Positions 1 through 6,745 of a stretch of DNA of 64,000 bases are shown here, one piece after another (the stretch's first letter is position 1; every line of letters starts with the position of its first letter). The notes under the pieces were generated by a model. That model was given only the letters and a program-made list of their open reading frames with translations, had not been told where the DNA came from and did not search any database. The stretch is from SIG672 sp045605765 (GTDB lineage Bacteria; Bacillota; Clostridia; Oscillospirales; CAG-272), in assembly GCA_045605765.1 (NCBI GenBank), contig JAZUQQ010000057.1, positions 94,247 to 158,246 on the forward strand, in the 5' to 3' direction. A program made the position numbers and the translations under genes.

Positions 1-135
1 CAGGGCGGCGGAAATGCAGGCGGCGGCTCTGTAAACACCGGCGACAACGTAGCTCTCTACGTTGCAGTTGGCGCAGTTGCTCTCGCTTCTATCTTCGGAT
101 GCGCTATCGTTTCCAAGAAGAGAGTTACCGAGTAA
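1..135 (+). CDS. C-terminal end of a cell-surface protein (partial)
   Basis: The reading frame is open from the first base and stops at TAA 133-135, so only the last 44 residues are visible. They show a Gly-rich linker, a VNTGD motif, one hydrophobic segment of about 20 residues and a short tail with the basic pair KK. This is the layout of a C-terminal wall anchor: TGD-type sorting motifs followed by a membrane helix and positive tail are common in clostridial surface proteins. A strict LPxTG is not seen, so sortase processing is an inference. A terminator follows at 163-191. The function of the missing N-terminal part cannot be told. Confidence 0.7.
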   Translation, partial: QGGGNAGGGSVNTGDNVALYVAVGAVALASIFGCAIVSKKRVTE

Positions 136-162
136 TTCTTTTATACAACTGATTTAGTTTTA

Positions 163-191
163 AACAGCAGGCTTTATGCCTGCTGTTTTTT
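163..191 (+). terminator. Rho-independent terminator of the partial surface protein gene
   Basis: A 10-bp perfect stem (aacagcaggc at 163-172 with gcctgctgtt at 178-187) is followed by a run of T to 191. It lies 28 bases after the stop of the surface protein gene. Confidence 0.9.
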
Positions 192-221
192 GTCCGTACA
201 AGGTTTTTAAATATAAAAGAC

Positions 222-250
222 TTGCAATACGGTAAAAAAAATGATATAAT
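222..250 (+). promoter_or_regulatory. Sigma-A type promoter of the lipoprotein gene
   Basis: TTGCAA (222-227), a 17-base spacer and TATAAT (245-250). The gene's GGAGG ribosome site at 271-275 and ATG at 281 follow closely. Confidence 0.75.
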
Positions 251-280
251 ATGGTATCATACGTTAATTCGGAGGAAAAA

Positions 281-1633
281 ATGAAAAAAATCATATCAAT
301 ATGCGCGCTTTTGCTCGCATCGCTTCTTATATTTACGGCATGCGACGAAAGCACTCCGTGTGACGTGCACACCGACGAAAACTCCGACGGCATCTGCGAC
401 GTCTGCCGCGAAGAGGTCTCCCTCGACTGCACCTCACATACCGACGCAGATTCGGACGGAAAATGCGACGCTTGTGGCGACGAGGTATCCGCTCCCGCTA
501 TTATGATCGATTACACCATCGTCGTTACCGATCAGGACGGTGAGAAGATCGAAGGTGCAGAGCTTACTATATATGCAGGCTTTGACAAGGCGGCGAGCGC
601 AACAACCGACTCTGACGGAAAAATATCGGTAAAGCTTGCCGAGGGTCAGTACACTGTGAGCTTTGATCTACTTCCTGACGGGTATTTTCCCTACGAGGCA
701 TCTACTCTCATACTGGTATCTTTGGAAACAAACAGCACCGAAATTCTCGTCGAGAACACAATTCCCGACGGAAGCAAGGAAAGGCCCTTCCCGGTATCTT
801 TCGAAAATCCGAGTATATCGCTTCCCGCAAATGCATCTTTCTATTTTTCACTTGGCGGCGGAAGGCGAATTATGAAGCTTTCTGCGACAGATATTGAGCT
901 CGTCTACAATGACAATACTTACACTCCCGACAGCAACGGAAATATTGAGATAAAATTCACTCCCGAAAGTCAGTTCTCACCTACAATTATTAAATTCACA
1001 AACAAATCAAATAGTGAAAAGATAATCGATCTGACCTTTGAGTCTATTCTCGGCTCGCCCGAACGTCCCTTCGAGGCAAAGATCGAGACAACATACTCAA
1101 CTCGTATAGAAAAGGAAAACACTCTGTATTACCAGCTTATCGCCGATAAAGCGGGGTTTATCTGCGTAACCTCCTATACACCTCACGGCACGATAATGCT
1201 TTACAACAAGACGACTATGGAAGTTTCTGCATATACACAGGGCAAGGTTTGCGAGTATATTTGGGTGAACACAGGAGATGAGCTTTCGGTAGCAATCGCT
1301 TCCACAAGCAAGGACGATATCAGCAGCGTGGATTTTCTCCTTACTTATGCAAAGGGTGACGCGGATATGCCGATCATTCTGCTTGACAATACGGTAAATT
1401 TCTCAATTCCCGCAGGAAAAGAATACAGCTTCGTTTCACTGCTTCTCGGGGCCGACACATTTAAAATCAAGGACAAAAACGTAACTGTCAAGATAAACGG
1501 AACTGAGCTTACTGCCGACGAAAACGGAAATATTGAATACCGCTTTGCTCCGGGAGATCTTATTACTATATTAAACCTCACCGAAGAACGTCACGAGGTT
1601 ACTATACGGTTAACAGCCTCTACCGAGCAATAA
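281..1633 (+). CDS. Secreted lipoprotein with two Cys/His/Asp repeats and a Spa-like beta domain
   Basis: The 450-residue protein starts at ATG 281, 5 bases after a GGAGG site; an upstream ATG at 251 has no ribosome site. The N-terminus is a lipoprotein signal (KK, hydrophobic core, lipobox ending FTAC at about residue 21). Two tandem motifs follow, of the form C-x-x-H-T-D-x-(D/N)-S-D-G-x-C-D-x-C. Their spaced acidic residues and Cys suggest metal binding, which is inference. Residues of about 75-145 look like a carboxypeptidase-regulatory or SpaA-like beta sandwich (VVTDQDGEKIEGAELTIYAG). The rest is beta-rich and unrecognised, with duplicated-looking segments around SPERPFEA and SKERPFPV. 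It probably sits on the outer membrane face as an adhesion or scaffolding lipoprotein. Confidence 0.8.
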   Translation: MKKIISICALLLASLLIFTACDESTPCDVHTDENSDGICDVCREEVSLDCTSHTDADSDGKCDACGDEVSAPAIMIDYTIVVTDQDGEKIEGAELTIYAGFDKAASATTDSDGKISVKLAEGQYTVSFDLLPDGYFPYEASTLILVSLETNSTEILVENTIPDGSKERPFPVSFENPSISLPANASFYFSLGGGRRIMKLSATDIELVYNDNTYTPDSNGNIEIKFTPESQFSPTIIKFTNKSNSEKIIDLTFESILGSPERPFEAKIETTYSTRIEKENTLYYQLIADKAGFICVTSYTPHGTIMLYNKTTMEVSAYTQGKVCEYIWVNTGDELSVAIASTSKDDISSVDFLLTYAKGDADMPIILLDNTVNFSIPAGKEYSFVSLLLGADTFKIKDKNVTVKINGTELTADENGNIEYRFAPGDLITILNLTEERHEVTIRLTASTEQ

Positions 1634-1701
1634 CACAAAAAGGAACTCTTAGGGGTATCTGCGATCGAGCAGTATCAAATTGAATAATACCTACCGACAG
1701 G

Positions 1702-1739
1702 AAAAGGACGAAGAATAATTAAAATTCCTCGTCCTTTTT
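1702..1739 (+). terminator. Terminator of the lipoprotein gene
   Basis: A 14-bp stem with one mismatch (arms 1702-1715 and 1725-1738) ends in a T run. It lies about 70 bases after the stop codon at 1633. Confidence 0.85.
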
Positions 1740-1806
1740 CTTGACAAGCACTGACTTAATTAAAGACACCAAAGCAATAATAATTTTGTCAATTTCCCAA
1801 GCTGTA

Positions 1807-1835
1807 TTGACAAATCGGCAGAAATGTGGTACAAT
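1807..1835 (+). promoter_or_regulatory. Strong sigma-A promoter for the structured leader
   Basis: A perfect TTGACA (1807-1812), a 17-base spacer and TACAAT (1830-1835). The predicted start near 1842 falls on the first base of the folded leader. Confidence 0.85.
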
Positions 1836-1841
1836 ATACAC

Positions 1842-1997
1842 GCTACACAAATTGCATATGTTTATCCGATGAAGGGAAAATACTTTGGCAAAAAGTGTTT
1901 TCTCTCTTTCCTCATACCTTCATCGGTTAGGCATTTGTGTAGCAACAATGAGAGGGAGGCATTTTTTCGGTGCGTTCCTCCGGGAGCGCACTTTTTA
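1842..1997 (+). ncRNA. Structured leader RNA ending in a terminator (riboswitch or attenuator candidate)
   Basis: A predicted transcript from 1842 folds into three coaxial helices. P1 is 13 bp with one bulge (1842-1855 with 1931-1943). P2 is a perfect 10 bp (1866-1875 with 1917-1926). P3 is 11 bp with one wobble (1876-1886 with 1892-1902). A classic terminator follows (9-bp stem 1970-1978 with 1983-1991, then TTTTT). The gene begins only at 2015, after its own GAGGG site. Possible switching pairs are visible: CTCAT in the loop with ATGAG at 1948-1952, and GGAGG at 1955-1959 with CCTCC in the terminator arm. No T-box, S-box, SRP, tmRNA or RNase P signature was found. It could be a cis-regulator or a free small RNA. 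Confidence 0.65.
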
Positions 1998-2014
1998 TAT
2001 ACTGAGGGAGATAT

Positions 2015-2341
2015 ATGAACAATAATGATATACCAAGAAAAATAATAGATATTACCGGCGTAGAACTTACACCCGGAGAGCCTGCCGTTTGTCTTGGCAA
2101 CGGAGAGCAAGGTTTTGAGTGTTGTTGCGATGAGTGCGACTACTATTTGCTTTGTTTTCCCGAATTTGATCCAAAAAGCAAAAGAATTAACAAAACAAAA
2201 ATCCCACACACCTACTATGACAAAAGTAACGCAAAGGCACTTTTGACATCTGCATATCAAAAGCCTATGCGTTACCTTCCGGGAGGTAGAAAAAAGCCTC
2301 CCTTGTATATGAACAAGGGAGGTGGCACGGCAATGCCGTGA
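2015..2341 (+). CDS. Small Cys-rich protein of unknown function
   Basis: The 108-residue protein starts at ATG 2015 behind a GAGGG site. Its N-terminal half carries six Cys at 26, 36, 37, 38, 41 and 47 (core CCCDECDYYLLC), which looks like a compact metal-binding knuckle; no domain name is assigned. The last 16 residues and the stop codon are encoded inside the palindromic repeat that starts at 2291, so the original C-terminus was probably altered by insertion. The gene lies directly behind the structured leader RNA and its terminator, so expression may depend on read-through. No signal peptide or membrane helix is visible. Confidence 0.6.
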   Translation: MNNNDIPRKIIDITGVELTPGEPAVCLGNGEQGFECCCDECDYYLLCFPEFDPKSKRINKTKIPHTYYDKSNAKALLTSAYQKPMRYLPGGRKKPPLYMNKGGGTAMP

Positions 2342-2428
2342 CGGAGGGATTGTAAAAGTAAAAACTTATTGTAAAACAATCCCTCATTCGCTTTGCGACA
2401 GCTCCCTTTACACAAGGCGAGCCTTTTG
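2291..2428. mobile_element. MITE-like palindromic element with long terminal inverted repeats
   Basis: About 138 bp with imperfect inverted ends of 50-60 bp: left arm 2291-2353, from aaaaagcctc to gggattgt; right arm 2376-2427, from acaatccctc to gagcctttt. The left arm itself contains a 10-bp hairpin (2298-2307 with 2313-2322) and a second palindrome around cacggcaatgccgtg. It has no coding capacity for a transposase. Elements of this look recur in gut Clostridia genomes, from memory rather than from a search. Confidence 0.65.
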
Positions 2429-2534
2429 TTTGTGCAAACCTATTTGTTTGCAAATAGCCATAAGTTTTTGTAGTCCTTAATTCAGCCTTTCGAACCACTG
2501 CATTTGTGGACGCATATGCGAAAGTTATATGCCT

Positions 2535-2695
2535 AGCACGGCTCGGTGTGATATTGTCGCAAGGCGACAGTGATATGAAAGCCTGTGACTTTCGTGATAT
2601 TATATTCGCCATCTCAACTCGCTAGTGAATAACACTAGGCATCAGCCGAATATCACTGCGCATCTGCTCTATAGCAGGTGCGCGTGAGAGTTCCT
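2535..2695. repeat. Hairpin-rich intergenic repeat with (g)tgatat / atatcac boxes
   Basis: Short palindromes alternate with the words gtgatat and its complement atatcac: for example gtcgc-aag-gcgac at about 2555, a pair around gaaagcctgtgactttc, and gcgcatctgct...agcaggtgcgc near 2658-2683. A second block of the same style lies at 29755-29985. No open frame in it looks coding. The stretch 2342-2749 otherwise contains nothing recognisable. Confidence 0.5.
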
Positions 2696-2749
2696 TTTTT
2701 CATATCAGATTGATATTTAATTTAGAAGGACTTATTATCAGCACACAGA

Positions 2750-3273
2750 TCAAACCACGATTTCGAGCTCTTTTCGGATAAATTCACCTACTTTTTCTGG
2801 CTCGATATTAAGCGAGAACGCAAACTCCTCTTTTATTATTTTTTCCGCAGAACGCAAAACAGATGCGTCCGAGTCCGACAGGCGTTTACTACTTTCCGAG
2901 AGTTCTTTACCTTTAAGATATATACATCCAATCATAAGCAAAAGCTCCTCGTGAGAACCGTTGTGAAGTATATTATAAAAGACTGTGCACGCGTTTTTCT
3001 ATCGTCTATCCAGCTTATACTATTCTCTTTTACGCCATGGAGAATATCGAGTATCTCCTTTTCGGTGAGAACGTAGCGCATTTTTGCACAGAGCGTTACG
3101 TTATCGGTAGCGACGTATATCGTTGACGCTTTGGTATTTATCTGTTCAAGAACGTAGTAATTTCTCTCGCCGATCATCGGAGAGAGAGTCATATCCTTAA
3201 TATCGTTTATCCTACATATTCCGTTTGAGCCGTAAACAACATACTCCCCTACTTTATATTTACATTTATTCAT
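2750..3273 (-). pseudogene. carD: CarD-family RNA polymerase-binding regulator, split by a -1 frameshift
   Basis: The frame from ATG 3273 (GGAGG site upstream) gives a CarD N-terminal RNA polymerase interaction domain (KYKVGEYVVYGSNGICRI, then NYYVLEQINT). It should continue into the helical DNA-binding domain but leaves frame near 2977-2981 and ends at 2932. The missing helical part continues in the other frame (HNGSHEELLLMIGCIYLKG to the stop at 2750). Reading the TTTT run as five T restores about 174 residues, a normal CarD length. Causes could be a real one-base deletion, an assembly error, or slippage on TCT-TTT-ATA. CarD proteins bind the beta subunit of RNA polymerase and stabilise open promoter complexes. 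Confidence 0.8.
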
Positions 3274-3306
3274 AAGAGAGACCTCCAAAGCAAATTATTT
3301 TGTAAT

Positions 3307-3353
3307 AAAAAGGCGTATAGCTTACAACTGGACTTACGCCGTTAAGCTACACG
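3307..3353 (-). terminator. Terminator-like hairpin inside the carD leader (possible attenuator)
   Basis: On the minus strand a 12-bp stem with one wobble (arms at 3342-3353 and 3313-3324) is followed by a run of five T (3307-3311). It begins a few bases after the predicted carD transcription start near 3357 and ends before the carD ribosome site. A competing GGCGTA/TACGCC pairing (3335-3340 with 3312-3317) shares one arm. Confidence 0.6.
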
Positions 3354-3363
3354 CTGTGCTTGT

Positions 3364-3392
3364 ATTATAGCATATTTTATCGCGTTTTTCAA
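3364..3392 (-). promoter_or_regulatory. Promoter of carD
   Basis: Minus strand TTGAAA (3392-3387), 17-base spacer, TATAAT (3369-3364). Confidence 0.8.
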
Positions 3393-3403
3393 GTCTTTTT
3401 TCA

Positions 3404-3443
3404 AAAAACAAAAATAAAAAGCAGATGAACAAAGTTCATCTGC
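3404..3443 (-). terminator. Terminator of ftsZ
   Basis: A perfect 10-bp stem (gcagatgaac 3421-3430 with gttcatctgc 3434-3443) and a U-rich tail on the minus strand (3404-3420) lie 16 bases beyond the ftsZ stop. This separates ftsZ from carD. Confidence 0.9.
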
Positions 3444-3459
3444 CCTCATTTAGCCTGAA

Positions 3460-4551
3460 TTATCTCTTCTTTGTGAAGAGGTCAACGAGTACGCCGAAAT
3501 CTTCTTCGCCGTTATCGTTAGCGCTTGCCTCGGAAGCGGTCTCCTCAACGTCCTCAGCTACCTTCTTTTCCTTGTTGAAGCCTGCTGCGATGACGGTGAT
3601 ACGCATTTCATCGTTAAGAGACTCATCGATGTTAGCACCCCATATAATGGTTGCATCGGGATGAGCTTCCTGAGTGATCATATTGGTAGCAATATCCATC
3701 TCGTCAAGTCCGATATCAGGAGATGCGGTAATATTAACGAGAATTCCGTGTGCGCCCGAAATAGAGGTTTCGAGAAGCGGGCTGGAAATAGCGAGCTTAG
3801 CTGCTTCCTCTGCCTTATCCTTACCGGTCGAAGAACCTACACCCATATGAGCGAAACCTGCATCCTTCATAACAGTGGTAACGTCCGCGAAGTCAAGGTT
3901 AATTACTCCGAACTCGGTAATAAGATCGGAAATGCTCTGTACGCCGTGTTTGAGAACATTGTCTGCCTCAGCAAATGCGTTGAGAAATGTGATCTTGCTC
4001 TGAGAAAGCTGTTTAAGTCTTTCGTTAGGGATAACAAGGAGCGAGTCAACATTTTCGCTAAGCTTAGCAATTCCCGCCTCTGCGTGAGTCATTCTTCTCT
4101 TCTGCTCGAAAGCAAAAGGTTTAGTAACTACTGCAACGGTAAGAATACCCATTTCACGAGCGAGCTTTGCGATAACTGGTGCTGCGCCCGTTCCGGTTCC
4201 GCCACCCATACCTGCGGTAATAAATACCATATCTGCGCCCTTAAGAACTGCCGCGATATCCTCAGAGTTCTCCTCTGCCGCCTTGCATCCAACCTCAGGA
4301 TTTCCGCCTGCACCCTGTCCCTTAGTGAGCTTTTCACCGATAGCCACCTTAGTAGCTGCCTTGGACTTTTGAAGCGCTACTTTATCAGAGTTAATTGCGA
4401 TAAATTCGACGTTCTTAACTCCTGATTCTATCATTCTGTTGACAGCGTTGTTTCCTCCGCCACCGACACCGAGAACCTTGATCTTAATGGAGAAATCAGT
4501 CTCCTGTTCTTCTTCGTTGATTACAACGTTTTCAAATGATGCGTTTGTCAT
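3460..4551 (-). CDS. ftsZ: Cell division GTPase FtsZ
   Basis: FtsZ is the tubulin-like GTPase that forms the division ring at midcell. The 363-residue protein shows the nucleotide-binding start GVGGGGNNAVN (about 28-38), the tubulin signature GGGTGTG (116-122) and the T7 catalytic loop NLDFAD (218-223). The start ATG 4551 lies behind a GGGAGG site. The C-terminus is short: an acidic linker leads directly to DFGVLVDLFTKKR, which is only loosely like the usual conserved tail that binds FtsA or SepF. It is the last gene of the cluster, with its own promoter candidate at 4654-4682 and a terminator at 3404-3443. Confidence 0.98.
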   Translation of the reverse strand: MTNASFENVVINEEEQETDFSIKIKVLGVGGGGNNAVNRMIESGVKNVEFIAINSDKVALQKSKAATKVAIGEKLTKGQGAGGNPEVGCKAAEENSEDIAAVLKGADMVFITAGMGGGTGTGAAPVIAKLAREMGILTVAVVTKPFAFEQKRRMTHAEAGIAKLSENVDSLLVIPNERLKQLSQSKITFLNAFAEADNVLKHGVQSISDLITEFGVINLDFADVTTVMKDAGFAHMGVGSSTGKDKAEEAAKLAISSPLLETSISGAHGILVNITASPDIGLDEMDIATNMITQEAHPDATIIWGANIDESLNDEMRITVIAAGFNKEKKVAEDVEETASEASANDNGEEDFGVLVDLFTKKR

Positions 4552-4653
4552 TTCTTATGTTCCTCCCGAACTTTTATTATGAACTTTATTTTAAAACTCC
4601 GTTGATTTTCGTTAAAGCTACACCTTACAGTATGCCTATACACTACTTCTTAT

Positions 4654-4682
4654 ATAATAAATTTATTTATTCAACATTTCAA
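4654..4682 (-). promoter_or_regulatory. Promoter candidate for ftsZ
   Basis: Minus strand TTGAAA (4682-4677), 17-base spacer, TATTAT (4659-4654), in the 206-bp gap between ftsQ and ftsZ. It would give a leader of about 95 bases. Confidence 0.6.
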
Positions 4683-4757
4683 TGCTTTCGACAGATTATT
4701 AACAGTTTTTTTACATTTTTTAGTTCTTTTTTGAACTAAATAAGTCATTTTAGGGAT

Positions 4758-5594
4758 TTATTCTATAACCGCCGTAGCCTTATCCCAATTATAAAGATTT
4801 ATATAGCCCTTTGCAGTGGTACTATACCTATCAATTATGCTTTTTGCGTTAACGAGTTTTTTATCAAATTCTTCGTTATGTTCCCCAAGAAATATATTGA
4901 TCCTATTATCGTAAAATATTTTGATATCGTAAAGCTCTGAAATATCAATGCTAGTTATCTTTTCGTAAAGAGCGCTGTTACATATAAGTCTAAGCACCTT
5001 TTCGCTGCGCCTATGCGACTGATCGTCGAAAAAAACTACCGTTTTAGTCGTTTCTATCAGCTTAACATCATCGACAAAAATGGGGATAAGCTTGTTATAA
5101 TAATCTGCCGTCTTGAGTTTATTTTCATCTTCAAACAGTGCCAGCACTTTGAGTCCAGAGGATATAACGAAGTATCTTCCGTCATATTCAAAATAAAAAT
5201 TTTCTTTTTCCTCAACTATATTAATGGTAATCGTGTCGGGAAACTCTTTTTTTATACTGACCGAATCGACAAAAGGCAAATTTGCTTTTATGTTCTCTTC
5301 TATTTCCTTCTTGTTTGCGAAAAAAAGTATATCTCCTTCGGAAATTCCGCTTGCATTTCTCACGGTGTTCACATCGTAATTTTGCTCCTGATAAACAGTC
5401 ATATTGACTATTATACTGTCTATCGAGAAAAATGTTTTTGCTATCAGAAAAAGTACGAGAAGCAGAACGAGCACGACTATAACGAAATATGCCACCCTAG
5501 TAGCTATTCTTAATCTTTGCCTATGGCTTTTTGCGCTGAATATTTTCGCTCGATCCCGTGGTGACGGACGATTTTTTTCCTCGTTTTGATCCAT
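4758..5594 (-). CDS. ftsQ: Cell division protein FtsQ/DivIB
   Basis: The 278-residue bitopic protein has a basic cytoplasmic N-terminus, one membrane helix (about 33-53) and an external POTRA-type domain (from FFSIDSIIVNM to TITINIVEEKE), followed by the FtsQ/DivIB beta domain. FtsQ/DivIB links FtsL and FtsB/DivIC to the septal synthase at the division site. The start ATG 5594 follows an AAGGAA site. It sits 27 bp after murG and 206 bp before ftsZ, its usual place in the cluster. Sequence divergence is normal for this family; the call rests on domain order and position. Confidence 0.9.
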   Translation of the reverse strand: MDQNEEKNRPSPRDRAKIFSAKSHRQRLRIATRVAYFVIVVLVLLLVLFLIAKTFFSIDSIIVNMTVYQEQNYDVNTVRNASGISEGDILFFANKKEIEENIKANLPFVDSVSIKKEFPDTITINIVEEKENFYFEYDGRYFVISSGLKVLALFEDENKLKTADYYNKLIPIFVDDVKLIETTKTVVFFDDQSHRRSEKVLRLICNSALYEKITSIDISELYDIKIFYDNRINIFLGEHNEEFDKKLVNAKSIIDRYSTTAKGYINLYNWDKATAVIE

Positions 5595-5621
5595 GTTTTA
5601 AATTCCTTTTATTTGTCTGGT

Positions 5622-6737
5622 TTAGGTTTTAGAAAGCTCTTTTATCTTCTTATAGATGATCTCGTCCCCGTCATCAACTGCAAATCTTCTGACATTTCTT
5701 CCCATAGCTTCAAGCTTTTTAGGGTCTGAGAAAAGCTTTGATATTTCTTCTTCGAGACGCTCAGCAGAAAGCTCGCTGTCTCTCATAACCACAGCTGCAT
5801 CTGCATCGGCAAGTAGCTTTGCATTCTTATACTGCTGATCGTTTGTAACGTGCGGCGAAGGTACGAGCACCGAAGGTTTCCCTATCGCGGCAAGCTCAGC
5901 AAGAGTTGATGCACCGCTTCTGCATATAACGATATCCGAGGCAAGCATCTGCTCGGGCATATCGTAAATATATTCTACGAGCTTACAGTTGGAATATTTT
6001 TCAAGACCCTTTTCCTTGAACGCCTTAAACGCGCCCTCGTTATTACGAGAGCCTGCCGAGTGTATATGACAGATCTCGGGATGCTTTGAAACGTACCTGT
6101 CCATAAATTCAACGATCGCTTCGTTGAGATGCGCTGCTCCGAGACTTCCTCCGAAGGACAGTATCGTATACTTGTATTTTCCGCCAACTCCGAGTTTTTT
6201 TATTGCCTGCTGTCTTGTCATAGTACTGAAAAGACTGTTTATCGGCATTCCGGTATGAATGACCTGTGCTTTTTCACCGTCGAGATATTTGCCGGTTTCC
6301 TTAAAATTGACGAAAACCACGTCGGCTTTATTTTTGAGCATTTTAACAGCAAAACCGGGAACTGCGTTTGCCTCGTGAAGAGCGCATGGGATACCGAGAC
6401 TTGCGGCCGCACTTGCTACCGGCCAAGTGACGTATCCTCCCGTTCCGATAACGATGTCGGGCTTTATTTTTGCAAGAAGCGCTCTGCTTTTTATGTACGA
6501 GGTACAAGCAAAAAGTGCCGCGGCTATATTTTGCGGATGAAGGCTTCTTTTAAGTCCGAGAACAAGTATTCGGTGAAGCTTATATCCGTTTCGCGGAACG
6601 AGCTTATATTCAAGTCCTTTTTTCGTTCCGATAAATTCTATCTCACTGTCAGGTTCATATTTTTTTATTATTCCCGCTATACTGAGTGCGGGATTGACAT
6701 GTCCTGCGGTTCCTCCGCCTGTCATTACAACTTTCAT
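5622..6737 (-). CDS. murG: UDP-GlcNAc:lipid I N-acetylglucosaminyltransferase MurG
   Basis: MurG adds GlcNAc to lipid I on the inner membrane face, making lipid II. The 371-residue GT-B protein begins with the Gly-rich loop MTGGGTAGHVNPALSIA and contains the second loop LSFGGSLGAAHLNE and the donor-binding region ICRSGASTLAELAAIGKPS. The length is typical. The gene starts 8 bp after the ftsW stop codon, so the two are probably translationally coupled. Confidence 0.97.
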   Translation of the reverse strand: MKVVMTGGGTAGHVNPALSIAGIIKKYEPDSEIEFIGTKKGLEYKLVPRNGYKLHRILVLGLKRSLHPQNIAAALFACTSYIKSRALLAKIKPDIVIGTGGYVTWPVASAAASLGIPCALHEANAVPGFAVKMLKNKADVVFVNFKETGKYLDGEKAQVIHTGMPINSLFSTMTRQQAIKKLGVGGKYKYTILSFGGSLGAAHLNEAIVEFMDRYVSKHPEICHIHSAGSRNNEGAFKAFKEKGLEKYSNCKLVEYIYDMPEQMLASDIVICRSGASTLAELAAIGKPSVLVPSPHVTNDQQYKNAKLLADADAAVVMRDSELSAERLEEEISKLFSDPKKLEAMGRNVRRFAVDDGDEIIYKKIKELSKT

Positions 6738-6745
6738 TGATGGTA

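Noticed and set aside
1841..1997. 6S RNA, SRP RNA or a T-box as identity for the leader
   Set aside because: No T-box core, no GGUCAGG/GGAA SRP core, and the helices are continuous rather than the open central bubble of 6S RNA.
4686..4745. Hairpin ttagttc/gaactaa as the ftsQ terminator
   Set aside because: On the minus strand it is followed by A residues, not T, so it would not terminate ftsQ transcripts.
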